From Cristatella mucedo (taxonomy: Eukaryota > Bryozoa > Phylactolaemata > Cristatellidae): a DNA stretch of 64,000 nt. The translations under genes and the position numbers were made by a program. Each line of letters starts with the position of its first letter. The stretch's first letter is position 1. Of this stretch, positions 1 to 9,775 are shown piece after piece. A model generated the notes under the pieces. The model did no database searches. It was given only the letters and a program-made list of their open reading frames with translations, and was not told where the DNA came from. The DNA lies in contig WPIO01000073.1 of NCBI GenBank assembly GCA_009760855.2, forward strand, positions 62,001 to 126,000. The letters run 5' to 3'.

Positions 1-142
1 CCGAATTCTGTATTTTATCGCTTAGATCTATATCAACACCCTTATCAAGTAGTTCTATCATGTTTTTCAAGTCTACAATAGCATTATTTAATCTTTCACT
101 TTGAAGTGATAAAACACTCGTTCTTTCTTCATGAGTGTTCAT
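1..142 (-). CDS. Small ORF of virus-like element, cut by window edge
   Basis: Minus-strand frame starting with ATG at 142 and open to the left edge, at least 47 residues. It is hydrophilic and looks helical (heptad-like Leu/Ile spacing, NNAIVDLKNMIELLDKG). The start overlaps the stop of the preceding minus-strand ORF as ATGA at 139-142, a compact arrangement typical of viral or mobile-element genomes. Function not recognised. Confidence 0.4.
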   Translation of the reverse strand, partial: MNTHEERTSVLSLQSERLNNAIVDLKNMIELLDKGVDIDLSDKIQNS

Positions 143-420
143 TTTAGGTGCTCTAGCAGTATATTTGTTTCATCCACTATCTTCTTTACCAATCCAGCAA
201 TAGCTACCATGATTGAAACTGCTAAACCAACTGTTCCTATTATACTTGCTATACTAGCAATCACAGCTGGAATAGCAGGAAGAAAACCTCTCATTTCAAA
301 AAAGCTCTTCTTCCAAGCGATTGGATCAAGTTGTGTTGCGTCCCAAGAAACTTCTTCTCCAAATTTATCAGATACAAACTTACTAGGGTTAAGATAATAA
401 TCACTCTTAGCTTTCTCTAC
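139..420 (-). CDS. Hydrophobic small protein of virus-like element
   Basis: Minus-strand frame open from 420 to a TGA at 139-141 (93 codons; first internal Met at 294). The N-terminal half is polar. The C-terminal half has a long hydrophobic stretch beginning GFLPAIPAVIASIASIIGTV and running into a second hydrophobic stretch, so it is probably membrane-inserted. It lies directly upstream of the ORF starting at 142, with an ATGA overlap. The ORF at 437-580 is in a different frame, so both may be halves of one frameshifted gene. Function unknown; a virion membrane protein is only a guess. Confidence 0.4.
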   Translation of the reverse strand, partial: VEKAKSDYYLNPSKFVSDKFGEEVSWDATQLDPIAWKKSFFEMRGFLPAIPAVIASIASIIGTVGLAVSIMVAIAGLVKKIVDETNILLEHLK

Positions 421-436
421 TTATAAAAATATCTTA

Positions 437-580
437 TTATTGTAGAAACCTACTTCTAAACACTTGACCGTATTTACCAGAAGTAGCACCATCAACAATT
501 TCTTTTATAAACAAACCAAGATCTACTATTCCCGTTACTCCTGATAGAAATCCTCCTGAAGCTTTAGTAGCTGTTCCCAT
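437..580 (-). CDS. Small glycine-rich ORF of virus-like element
   Basis: Minus-strand ORF of 47 residues (Met at 580, TAA at 437-439), with a Gly/Ala-rich hydrophobic start MGTATKASGGFLSGVTG. It lies upstream of, and one frame away from, the hydrophobic ORF at 139-420. A frameshift in one original gene would explain both. No family recognised. Confidence 0.3.
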   Translation of the reverse strand: MGTATKASGGFLSGVTGIVDLGLFIKEIVDGATSGKYGQVFRSRFLQ

Positions 581-597
581 GTCTTTAAGCGATTGGA

Positions 598-1367
598 ATA
601 ATAATAATAATAATAATGAACTTGATAAAGCACCCTCAGAGAACTCAATCTCTTTCTAGGCGCACTACCATTGCTGCAAAGGGAAATGCAATCGAATGGT
701 AAGTAAAATCATGCTTGAAAAGCAAACAAAATGAATAACATGGTTACTGGTGACATGCACAGGGTCAGCATGCAAATGTGGTTAGTGGCAGAATGCACAG
801 TGTCAGCACCCATAAGTACATGAAGGACGAATCACAGGGACCCACTAAATGCTGTCCTAAATAGGTGTGTTTCAAGTTCCTTTTAAATGTGGTCAGGTCA
901 GGGAATGTTCTGACGCAGGTCGAGAGGGAGTTCCAGGCTTTAGGAGCATACGAACTAAATGCACGGTCTCCAAAGGATTTAAGGTTCGTACGAGGTATTT
1001 CTAGACTGTTGGATTCCGAAAAGCGGGTGGTACGATGCTTGGCCTGATGGGGGAGTATATCGGAGAGATAGGCTGGAGCCATAGAATGAAGGGACCTAAA
1101 AGTGAGCGACAAAACCTTGAAGTCAATCCTTTGCTTGACTGGTAGCCAGTGCAGGTCGGCGAGAAGTGGAGTAACGTGGCAACTGCAACGCTCACGACAG
1201 ACAAGCCTAGATGCAGAGTTTTGCACCAGCTGCAATCGCCTGATCGCACATGCTGGTAGGCCAGTAAGCAGTGTTGCAGAAGTCAAGACGGAATGTCACG
1301 AATGCTTGGACCAACTTGGACGTGGTATCCTTATCTAAAAAAACCCGAATTTTAGCAATGTTATGAA
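598..1367 (-). mobile_element. L2-like LINE copy 1, 5'-truncated
   Basis: Minus-strand copy of the window's main LINE family. It starts at the 3' end with an ATT-type repeat (about 600-618) and the conserved AGAGAACTCAATCTCTTTCTAGG tail block, then the C-terminal part of the ORF (765-1286), with motifs RLQLVQNSASRL, DLHWLPVKQRIDFK and PKAWNSL. It is 5'-truncated near 1367, where sequence shared with copy 2 ends. It interrupts the virus-like element. Confidence 0.85.
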
Positions 1368-1585
1368 GTCAAAAATAGGCAGATTGAAAACTTTTGTAAC
1401 AATCTTTGCTATCTTGCTTGAGGCTTGTAAAGACAGTTTCATAGCAACTTTAGGTACTAACTTTATAACTGCTATCGAACAAACTTCCGTTGCAGTTGTA
1501 ACACCAGACACTACTTCTTTTGTTCTATCAACCCCTTTTTTATATTATCATCTCCTTCGCCTTTTTTATTCTTCATATATTATAA

Positions 1586-3750
1586 GTGAATGGAAAAGTT
1601 AGAAAGATTAATAAATCTATTTACAGTGATCTTAACGCAAATGGATATAGAGTAACTAATTTAGGTTTTCCTCTTAATGATGGTGATGCAATAAGATTGG
1701 ATTATGGTTTTAGTTCAAACTTTGGAGACAGTACAGTTACAAATGTTACAGGTGATTTAGCAACTGTTTCAAGCGTATCAGGATTTCTTTAAAAGACTGA
1801 TGCAAAGATGACATCACAGTTGAATTGTAAGAATGTTTTTGGTATATCAGGTAATTCTGCTAACGGGACTGTATACAGTGATTTAAGGCCTTTTACAGTT
1901 ATTAACTATTGACCACTAAAGAATATGACACAAGTGTTCCAAGGTAAAGCAACAGCAAGTATGAATATGGGAGGAAAGAATATTACTAACTTAAAAGACT
2001 CTGATATTGTAACAAAACAAGATGTGGATTGTACTAAATAAATATCATTTAGATATTTAGGAGCAAGTTCTAGTACTTATCCAACTGTATCTTATCTTTA
2101 TTTGTTAGGTTTAGGTATTACTGCTAATGGTAGTACAGGAAATAAATTTCAACCACAACAACTTACACCTGGTGATATGCCAATTATCTCACAAGGAGCG
2201 GGAAAAGTTATTCCATACGCAACTAATCTTAAAACATCCTTTCCAGGAGCATTACATAACTTTGGAACTACAAGTGGAATTATGTATGCAACTGACAAAA
2301 CAAATTCTTATGTAGAGTTATCCACTGATAGTACTTATGGAGTCAGTGGTACTCTAGTTCTAATAATTAATATAGATGGAACATGTACTTTGCTATTGAT
2401 AAGTTTACTGTTGCGAGTGGAATAGCTTACATTGATTTTCTTTTTATTATTGTATAGAAAATGTTTAGGCCTAAAAGAAAAGGAATTGGTATACCTAATT
2501 ACATAAAAAGAGCTGTGATATACTTATCGGCAGTTTAAATATGAATGGTAATTTAATAAAGAATTTAGGTGATCCAATTGATAGCGGAGATGCAGTAAAT
2601 AGAACGTATATAGATACCAATTTCGTCCCTAAAGTATCAAGAGGAACTACAGCTGATGGAGATATTGATATGAAAAATTATAAGATAATAGAATAAGCAC
2701 ATCCTGTAAATCCTAGTGATGGTGCAACTAAAAATTATGCAGACAGTAAACTTCCAAAGACCGGTGGAATTATTAATGGGTCACTAACTGTAAATGAAAA
2801 TGTAACTGTTGGTGAACCTGCTATTTCTGATAAGGATCTTCCAAGTAAATCACATATGAATACTGATTTTTCTTAAACTAACAGGAGGAACTGTCAAAGG
2901 AAATTTAGATATGAATGCTAATTCTATCTTCATAGAAAACGACCCTATTTATCCTAATGATGGTGTAAACTTTAACCATCTAAATAGAACATCTGATGGA
3001 AATATTGCTGTATAACGTTTTAAAGCAATGGTTGATGAATTTTTAACTACAGAATTATATGGAAAAACACTTAATCGTAAATGAGTTTCTACTTTAGCTG
3101 ATACTACCGTTCCAAAAGGGTTGTTTGTTGATGCAACATTTTATGAATTTACAGCTGGAAGAAAATGAATAGTATTACCACTTCCAGCAAAACTAATACC
3201 ATTACATGATCAACTAGACGGAGGATATGTGCTTGATGCTAATACAAAAATGTCGAGTCATCAACTTTTATATCAGGTTCAAATTTATTTGATAAAGAGT
3301 TAAATATTACTGTTTATATAGCGATAACATAAAATGCTTAGCGGAAGATTTTTAGAAATGAATGGAACTCTAAATCTTGGTAAAAATAGAATAACAAATA
3401 ATGGCTCTACTATTTGTGAATTAGAAGCTGTAGGAAAAACATTTGCCGATAGTAATTATATTCGAAAAGACTCTGATGAAATTATGAGAGGAGATTTATC
3501 TGCTAAGTCAAAAAAATATGTGAATGTGGCTTATCCAATAAATGGAAATGATTTATCTACAAAACAGTATCTTGATACAAAAGTTGGAACGGAAGGAGGA
3601 CAACTAATAGATGGAACTCTAGAAGTAGATAGATTAATTTCTAATAACTATACTGACTGTTCATGCACACAAATAAGAGCTTATTCAACATTTCTAAGAA
3701 GAAATAGATCTTTTAACCACGAGTCATTCATAGTAGATGGTGCAATAGGT
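1586..3750 (+). pseudogene. Tail-fibre-like repeat protein gene of virus-like element, broken
   Basis: Plus-strand fragments (for example 1586-1792, 2102-2425, 3334-3750) separated by stops and frameshifts. They share a degenerate repeat of roughly 30-40 residues: a glycine-aspartate-leucine lead, 'x-M-N-x-N-x-I-x-N-L-x-x-P', then 'D-A-(V/T)-x-(R/K)-x-Y-x-D'. Examples seen are NGNLIKNLGDPIDSGDAVNR near 2540-2600 and NVAYPINGNDLSTKQYLDTK near 3520-3580. This repeat style is known from phage tail fibres and trimeric fibre proteins of some large DNA elements. The gene is interrupted at 3750 by L2 copy 2, with a probable C-terminal part at 5096-5620. Confidence 0.5.
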
Positions 3751-5095
3751 GTGATCACAAAGTTCTTCTAGAGCGCCTCTCATCTCGCCTGGGCATCACC
3801 GGCACTGCTCTGCAGTGGTTCAGGTCCTATCTCAGTGGGAGACTCCAGAGTATTGACGTGAATGGACGAAGATCATCTGAAGTACCTCTGAAATATGGAA
3901 TACCTCAGGGCTCAGTGCTAGATCCGGTTCTTTTCACGGTTTATACTCTCCCTCTTGCTGATGTGATTGCAAAGCACAATCTAGGCTTTCACTTCTATGC
4001 GGATGACACTCACTTGTACCTTTGCTTTGATCCCTCCCAGCCTTCGAGCACCTCGAATGCTCTCAACTCACTTGCTGCATGTATTGATGACATCCGCACA
4101 TGGATGGCAGCAAATTTCCAAAAAACTAAATTACGATAAAACTAACTTACTAGTTATGGCCAAACCCAGTGTGCTTCAAAGATCGGAAAGGCTGTCTCTC
4201 AATATTGGCTCTGCCAGCATATCTCCTGTCGAATCAGCTCGAAATCTAGGTGTCATATTCCAAAGCGACCTCTAGTTAGACGACCATATCAGCTCCACAG
4301 TCAAATCTGCCTATTTTCAGATTCATAACATTGCTAAAATTCGGGCTTGTTTAGATAAGGATACCACGTCTAAGTAGGTCCATGCATTCGTGAATTATCG
4401 TCTCGACTTCTGAAACTCACTGCTTACTGGCCTACCAGCATGTGCGATCAGGCGATTGCAGCTGGTGCAGGCTTGTCTGTCGTGAGCGTTGCAGTTGCCA
4501 CGTTACTCCACTTCTCGCCGACCTGCACTGGCTACCAGTCAAGCAACGGATTGACTTCAAGGTTTTGTCGCTCACTTTTAGGTCCCTTCATTCTATGGCT
4601 CCAGCCTATCTCTCCGACATACTCCCCCACCAGGCCAAGCATCGTACCACCCGCTTTTCGGAATCCAACAGTCTAGAAATACCTCGTACAAACCTTAAAT
4701 CCTTTGGAGACCGTACATTTAGTTCGTATGCTCCCAAAGCCTGGAACTCCCTCTCGACCTGCGTCAGAACATCCCCTGAGCTGACCACATTTAAAAGGAA
4801 CTTGAAACACACCTATACAGGACAGCATTTAGTGGGTCCCTGTGATTCGTCCTTCACGTGCTTATGCGTGCTGACACTGTGCATGCTGCCACTAACCACA
4901 TTTGCATGCTGACCCTGTGCATGTCACCACTAACCATGTTATTCATTTTGTTTGCTTTTCAAGCATGATTTTACTTACCATTCAATTGTATTTCCCTTTG
5001 CTGCAAATGTAAAGCGCCTAGAAAGAGATTAAGTTCTCTGAGGGCGCTTTATCAAGTACATTATTATTATTGTTATTATTAATATTATTAAAAGC
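3750..5095 (+). mobile_element. L2-like LINE copy 2, 5'-truncated
   Basis: Plus-strand LINE copy beginning inside the reverse transcriptase domain (block GATCACAAAGTTCTTCTAG). The catalytic FYADD motif is at about 3993-4007 and QGSVLDPVLF lies upstream of it. A frameshift near 4130 and stops near 4275 and 4377 break the frame before the C-terminal region (4442-4912). The 3' end has the conserved GCGCCTAGAAAGAGATT block and an ATT repeat. It is inserted in the tail-fibre gene of the virus-like element. Confidence 0.9.
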
Positions 5096-5620
5096 GCTAA
5101 TAATTTATCTAAAAACACAACTTATATTAATTTAGCAAAGCTATCTGATATTAACCGAAAAAATCAATCTACTCAAAGACAACATTAAAAATAAGAGACA
5201 ATAATAGAATAAATAGGGATAGAACAAATGTTACTAATTAACATACTGATTATACAGTCTATGGAAGAACAGCTGAAAATAATTTATTTCTACTAAAAGA
5301 TGATAATATGACAAGAATAAGCTATAGAACTATTACATCAACAATATCAATAACTATAGATAAGTTTTCAACAGAATATGATAATATAGTTTCTAACTAT
5401 TATCTTAAATTCTACTCACCCAACTTTCATTATTCTAATTTACTTAATATACCTTATTAAGCTTTGGAAGGTGATTACATGTTGTTAAGTAATTCTTTAA
5501 CAAACTTTGCTATCTTTGAGGAAAGTGATAAAAAATAATATCATTTGATGTTCGTTATCCTGTTCTAAATCATGGAGGATATAGAACACCAAGCACGTTT
5601 ATATTATTGAGATTGGTTTA
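5096..5620 (+). pseudogene. Probable continuation of the tail-fibre-like gene after L2 insertion
   Basis: AT-rich plus-strand sequence with a recognisable but interrupted frame rich in Asn, Ser and Tyr, of the kind seen at fibre C-termini. It shows stops near 5238, 5457 and 5536. It resumes directly after the LINE tail at 5095, in the same orientation as the fragments before 3750. No intact ORF remains. The assignment rests on position and composition only. Confidence 0.3.
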
Positions 5621-5741
5621 GTTAAGAAAGCTAGATCAGTAAGTATCTAAATCCTCCAATAAAACGTCTCTTTAATCGACTCTTCCGGAATATCACACGT
5701 CTTTCCTTTATCTACTTCTCTCTTTATTTGTTTTGTTAGTT

Positions 5742-6056
5742 CTATTTTTTAGAGTAAGCTTCTAACTTAATTTTATTTATTTTTTCTACTTTTAAGTCTT
5801 TGAGAAACTCTTCAAAGATTGAGCCGTCTCCAACTTTACTAAATATGTTTGCAATCTCAGCTTCAGAGTGATTGATTCTTAATGCCTTGTATTCAAAAAC
5901 TAGTTTTACAGCGTTTAGTAATGTTGATCTAATGTCTTCAATTCTACCCATTGGATAAGAACAAATCTTAAAGTTTAAATGCTGCTGTCCTTGAACTTCA
6001 TTGAGGCAATCCTTACTTCTTGTTTCAACTGAAACCATTTCTATAATACTGTTCAT
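5742..6056 (-). CDS. Hypothetical 104-residue protein of virus-like element
   Basis: Minus-strand ORF with Met at 6056 and stop at 5742, uninterrupted for 104 residues. It is Lys/Glu-rich and looks alpha-helical, with a C-terminal basic run ending LEAYSKK and no hydrophobic segment. It lies between the fibre-like gene (opposite strand) and another minus-strand coding stretch. I do not recognise a family. Confidence 0.4.
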   Translation of the reverse strand: MNSIIEMVSVETRSKDCLNEVQGQQHLNFKICSYPMGRIEDIRSTLLNAVKLVFEYKALRINHSEAEIANIFSKVGDGSIFEEFLKDLKVEKINKIKLEAYSKK

Positions 6057-6074
6057 TTTGTTTTAATTAAATTA

Positions 6075-6565
6075 ATTATGCAGCAGATTGTGCATCTAAC
6101 GCTGCTGCAGTTGCCTTTTCTCTTGCACTAGCACCGTCAGTTAGATCAGGAAGAACTGCATACACACTCATCTTAAACAATTCCAGAGACATCTGGTTTA
6201 ACTCCTAATACTCCTGAGATAACTGTTGAGAGCGTTGGAAGTTGCGATGCAATCCATGTTGTATACCCAGAGATTTCAGAAGGATCATCAAGAAGTGCAT
6301 CAACTTTAGACCTAACAGTTGTTTACAGTTTCAAGTTTAGCTGTTACCTCAGATAATCCAGCAGTTATTATTTTTTGAGCTTCGATATCACATTCATTAG
6401 ATGAAATTTCTTAACTGAATTATCAGTCATAACTGATGTATCTGAATCAAGTGTTTGTTGGTCATATGCTGTCATCCTTGACTTAACAAGATAATCAACG
6501 TAAGATTTCAGAAGAGTGGCACTAGTGACAAGATTTGGATCAGTAACATCAGAAGTTGCCTGCAT
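6075..6565 (-). pseudogene. Broken minus-strand coding stretch of virus-like element
   Basis: Minus-strand frame starting MQATSDVTDPNLVTSATLLK at 6565 and running to a stop near 6368. Related coding sequence continues after frameshifts (fragments such as DALLDDPSEISGYTTWIASQ near 6250-6310, then an Ala-rich end near 6080). Thr/Ser/Val-rich composition suggests a structural protein, but I cannot name it. Confidence 0.3.
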
Positions 6566-6640
6566 TTTCCTATATAGAAAAATAAGAAATTACATGCACA
6601 CACAGATTTAAAACTATGAATTAATACATAATAATTTATT

Positions 6641-7119
6641 TTACCTTTTTTCAAGTCCTAAGCTTTTTTGTTTTTTTTTGTCATTAAGAGCAGAATAAAA
6701 TTTAACACCTAGAGCATTATATTTATTTCCTTCATCTACTTTTTTATCACTTTCATCACAAATCTGTAAAAGAATAGAAATTTTTGAATCATCTAATGCA
6801 AAAATATGCTTATATAAATTTCTATCAACACTAGAATTATCACAACCAAAGCCATATAAATCATTTGCAACCAATAAAGCATATCTACAACAAATAATCC
6901 TTGAAGAATTTTCATCCATTTTCTAGATAAGGTTAAAAATTTGTTTAATACAATTAATTGATTTGCACACCCTGTTTTGTTTTTGGGGTTTTTGATTCTT
7001 TTTGCTGCTTCTTCAAGCATTTCACTAGTATCACACTCCATTAGTTTATCAAAAGCTTCACACATTTCTATGAGAACACTAACAAATGAACTATCTTCAA
7101 TCTGGAATAAGTTTATCAA
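6641..7119 (-). pseudogene. Broken minus-strand ORF pair of virus-like element
   Basis: Two overlapping minus-strand frames (7119-6793 and 6919-6641) that look like one gene split by a frameshift near 6900. The first starts MINLFQIEDSSFVSVLIEMC, the second ends with a Lys-rich tail (NDKKKQKSLGLEKR). Both are helical and charged. No family recognised. Confidence 0.3.
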
Positions 7120-7239
7120 GTGAGTGTCTAGCTATGCGTTGATCATTACCTTTCAGTTTTTGAAGAATGATCTTTACTGCCATTTATCTAGATTGTTCAC
7201 AGCTTGGAATTCTTGAAAAATCCATTTCTATATAAGTAT

Positions 7240-7560
7240 AAACGTTTTTATAATTCAGTTTCTTCAGTTACATAATCACTTCGAAATGGTGGTATATTAT
7301 TACCATAGTAAGTTAAGTCATCTACAGCTGATTCGGATTCAGATTCTGGTTCATGACCTGTTTGAGGTTCAGACTCTGATTCAGAATCTGGTTCAGAATC
7401 ATGTTCAGACTCGGATTCAGATTCTGGTTAAGAATCATGTTCAGACTCGGATTCAGATTCTGGTTCATAGCCTTCTGATTGTGTATCTGATACTGACTCC
7501 TCTTCTTAAACTTTTAGAAACTCAGGATTTTCTTTTTCCATTTCTATAATAAAGAAATTG
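7240..7560 (-). pseudogene. Acidic Ser/Glu/Asp repeat protein remnant
   Basis: Read on the minus strand, 7330-7500 encodes repeats of SESESE and SEHDSEPDSE with one internal stop (near 7430), followed by a short tail that includes VDDLTYYGNNIPPFRSDYVT. The open plus-strand frame at 7286-7549 is the antisense shadow of this repeat. Strongly acidic low-complexity regions occur in many viral regulatory or core proteins; nothing more specific can be said. Confidence 0.35.
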
Positions 7561-7799
7561 TTTTTATTAATTCATATTTTGACATCTATATCAATATTAA
7601 AAATTTCACAACGACCTGGATTACTACTTTCACTTAAAGCTTTAGCAATCTTAACTACAGCAGCCACAATCTAACCAATAACATTTTGATTCGAATGCTG
7701 ATAAGGCTCTTTTTTAAGTTTCTTTGTAATATTACTATGTTTAATTAGCATCATACGATAAAAGTCTCTATAAAGTGTCTCGTTGAAGTCTTTATCATT

Positions 7800-9700
7800 A
7801 GGATTGTTCATAAAATATTATAAGCAGTAGATAGAAAATCTGCGTATTCAATATGAGTTAATTTTGAATGTTCCATTCCTGCTTTTGGAAGACCTTTTGC
7901 TTTCATAATTAGTTTTACAGAACTAACAGAATATAGTTTTGATCTCAAAGCAATAAATTCATTAATTTTTGCACATTTCATTTCATCTTTGAATTTACCA
8001 AACTCATCACTATGAAACCAATCATTAATATAAACCATTCTGTCTCAAAGTTTTCACTTTTGATATCCACAACTAATGAATTAGTATCAGTGTATAACAA
8101 ACTTATTCTATCAGAAAACTTACTTTTCAATATATCATAGTAAAATCTTTGCATGTGTAACTTTGATAAATCAAGGATTGGAACACCTATGAACATTGGT
8201 TTATTTAGAAGTGTAGTTTTTTTAGAATTTTCAAAGCCAACAAAAGTTTTATCAAAGCATCTAGTTTCTTTAAGTCTAGGATTTCTCATTAACTTGTTAT
8301 ATAATGAATCAGTCTTATCATTTCCTGTATTTACTAATCTAACACATGCTCGGTTTTCTACATTTTCACATGTTTTTATAAAGATCTGGCATATAAATCC
8401 TGTGTATAGATTTCTTTTGAACTCGTCTCCATTACGATCAAATCAATATTTTTCTCTGCACAAATATCAATAACTGATTTTGCCCAACGTTCTTGTTTAA
8501 ACTTGTAAACTTTATGTATTTTAGTTGGTATCAGTCCTTTACTAACAACAAATTGAAAGTATCTATAATGAGTTAGATAATCAATTTTCTTAGAGAAATC
8601 ACAAATCAGCTTTGGCACTGTACTTGGTCCAGTTGAAAATCTTTGTTGATATTTTGAATGCTCGGAAGTTTCAATGACTCTACTTTCAGGACAAAGAGGA
8701 TAATCATTATGTAAATCTTGTAACTCTTTTGGATATTCTAAATCACATAAAACAAATATTCCTGTATCACAATCTGAAGGTAATGACATTGTTTTTCAAG
8801 CGACCAATTACTTAAGTCGTCTTCAATAAGTTCTGTAACAGCTAAGTGCCACATCATAACTGTTTGATATAAACTTGTTGCATCCCAATACATAATATGA
8901 TTGTTACTGTTGGCTACACAAATCCTTTTACTTACTTGACAAACTCCACCTCTTATTGAATCCTTAAACTTTTGATATAGTTGTAAGTCTCTTTTTTTCC
9001 TAGTATATTTATAGTATATTTTGTGTAAAATAAAGTACAAGACCAAGCATAATGTGGTGCAGATAAATAATGAGCAGGATCTAATTTGAATAAATCAATG
9101 AAACTATTTCTATATGATTCCAACCAGTCTGCAAGAAAAGTAACATCTAACATTAAGTAAATATCTTGATAGTCTCCTAAATCTTTCATGTTAGAAACTT
9201 TAAAAACATTTAATGCTTGCTTATAATCTTCTTCACTAATACTTTTATGAAAATTAGGTTCACTACTGAATGATTTAATATTAGGAATTTCTTTCCCATC
9301 AAATCGATTAAAAGAATCCATGTATTCACAAGGATAAATACGTTTCTTGATACTATATCTAAAAGAAGATCATGATTAATTTTTGGATATAATTCATTAG
9401 AGATATTCATCGTAATATCAAACTTTGAATTTGCTTTCTTTAATGAGGTAACAACATCAGATAAAGCAGTACTACTAAAATTAAATGAATCTTTGAATTA
9501 AAAATCATCAAATGACATTGAAATATAATTTTCCATATTATGTGCGTTTGCAATCGAGTATAAATGGTGGCATTCCTTTTAAGATAAAATGAGAATCATA
9601 ACCTTTCAAATTATGAATAAAGATTGGAAGCTTCCAATCGTTTTTACGAAATCTAGTGAATTACAAAGTTTATGAGTAGCTCCTCTAAACTTACCTGTAA
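7800..9700 (-). pseudogene. polB: Protein-primed family B DNA polymerase, decayed
   Basis: Minus-strand coding remains spread over several frames (9700-9540, 9410-8953, 9046-8738, 8789-8376, 8289-7978, 8038-7808), so several frameshifts and stops have accumulated. Landmarks in order: exonuclease-type GYDSHFIL (about 9590-9620), YLMLDVTFLADW (about 9120-9160), motif A region YWDATSLYQ (about 8860-8890), a KKIDYLTHYR block (about 8560-8600), and motif C as YTDTNS at about 8077-8094. In this polymerase family motif C is normally DTDS, so one of the two metal-binding Asp residues is Asn. The N-terminal part is missing at the right junction. Confidence 0.75.
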
Positions 9701-9775
9701 AATGGCAGTAATCCCTGACTTAATATATAAATATAATATAAAATGGAGAATGGGCCGAAACGATGATTTTCCTAC

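Larger units (their letters stand above)
1..9700. mobile_element. Decayed virus-derived element (Polinton/adintovirus-like), partial
   Basis: AT-rich block unlike the GC-rich DNA to its right. It carries a protein-primed family B DNA polymerase on the minus strand (7.8-9.7 kb), a plus-strand gene of tail-fibre-like repeats (1.6-3.75 kb, continuing after 5.1 kb), an acidic Ser/Glu repeat and several small ORFs. Reading frames are broken many times and two L2-like LINEs sit inside it (598-1367 and 3750-5095), so this is an old, dead copy. It runs off the left edge, and the right side stops inside the polymerase exonuclease region. No capsid, integrase or packaging ATPase was recognised, so Polinton versus adintovirus versus another polB-bearing element is inference. 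Confidence 0.6.

Noticed and set aside
131-397. 88-codon plus-strand frame near the left edge
   Set aside because: It is the antisense shadow of a minus-strand hydrophobic ORF that connects by an ATGA overlap to the next ORF.
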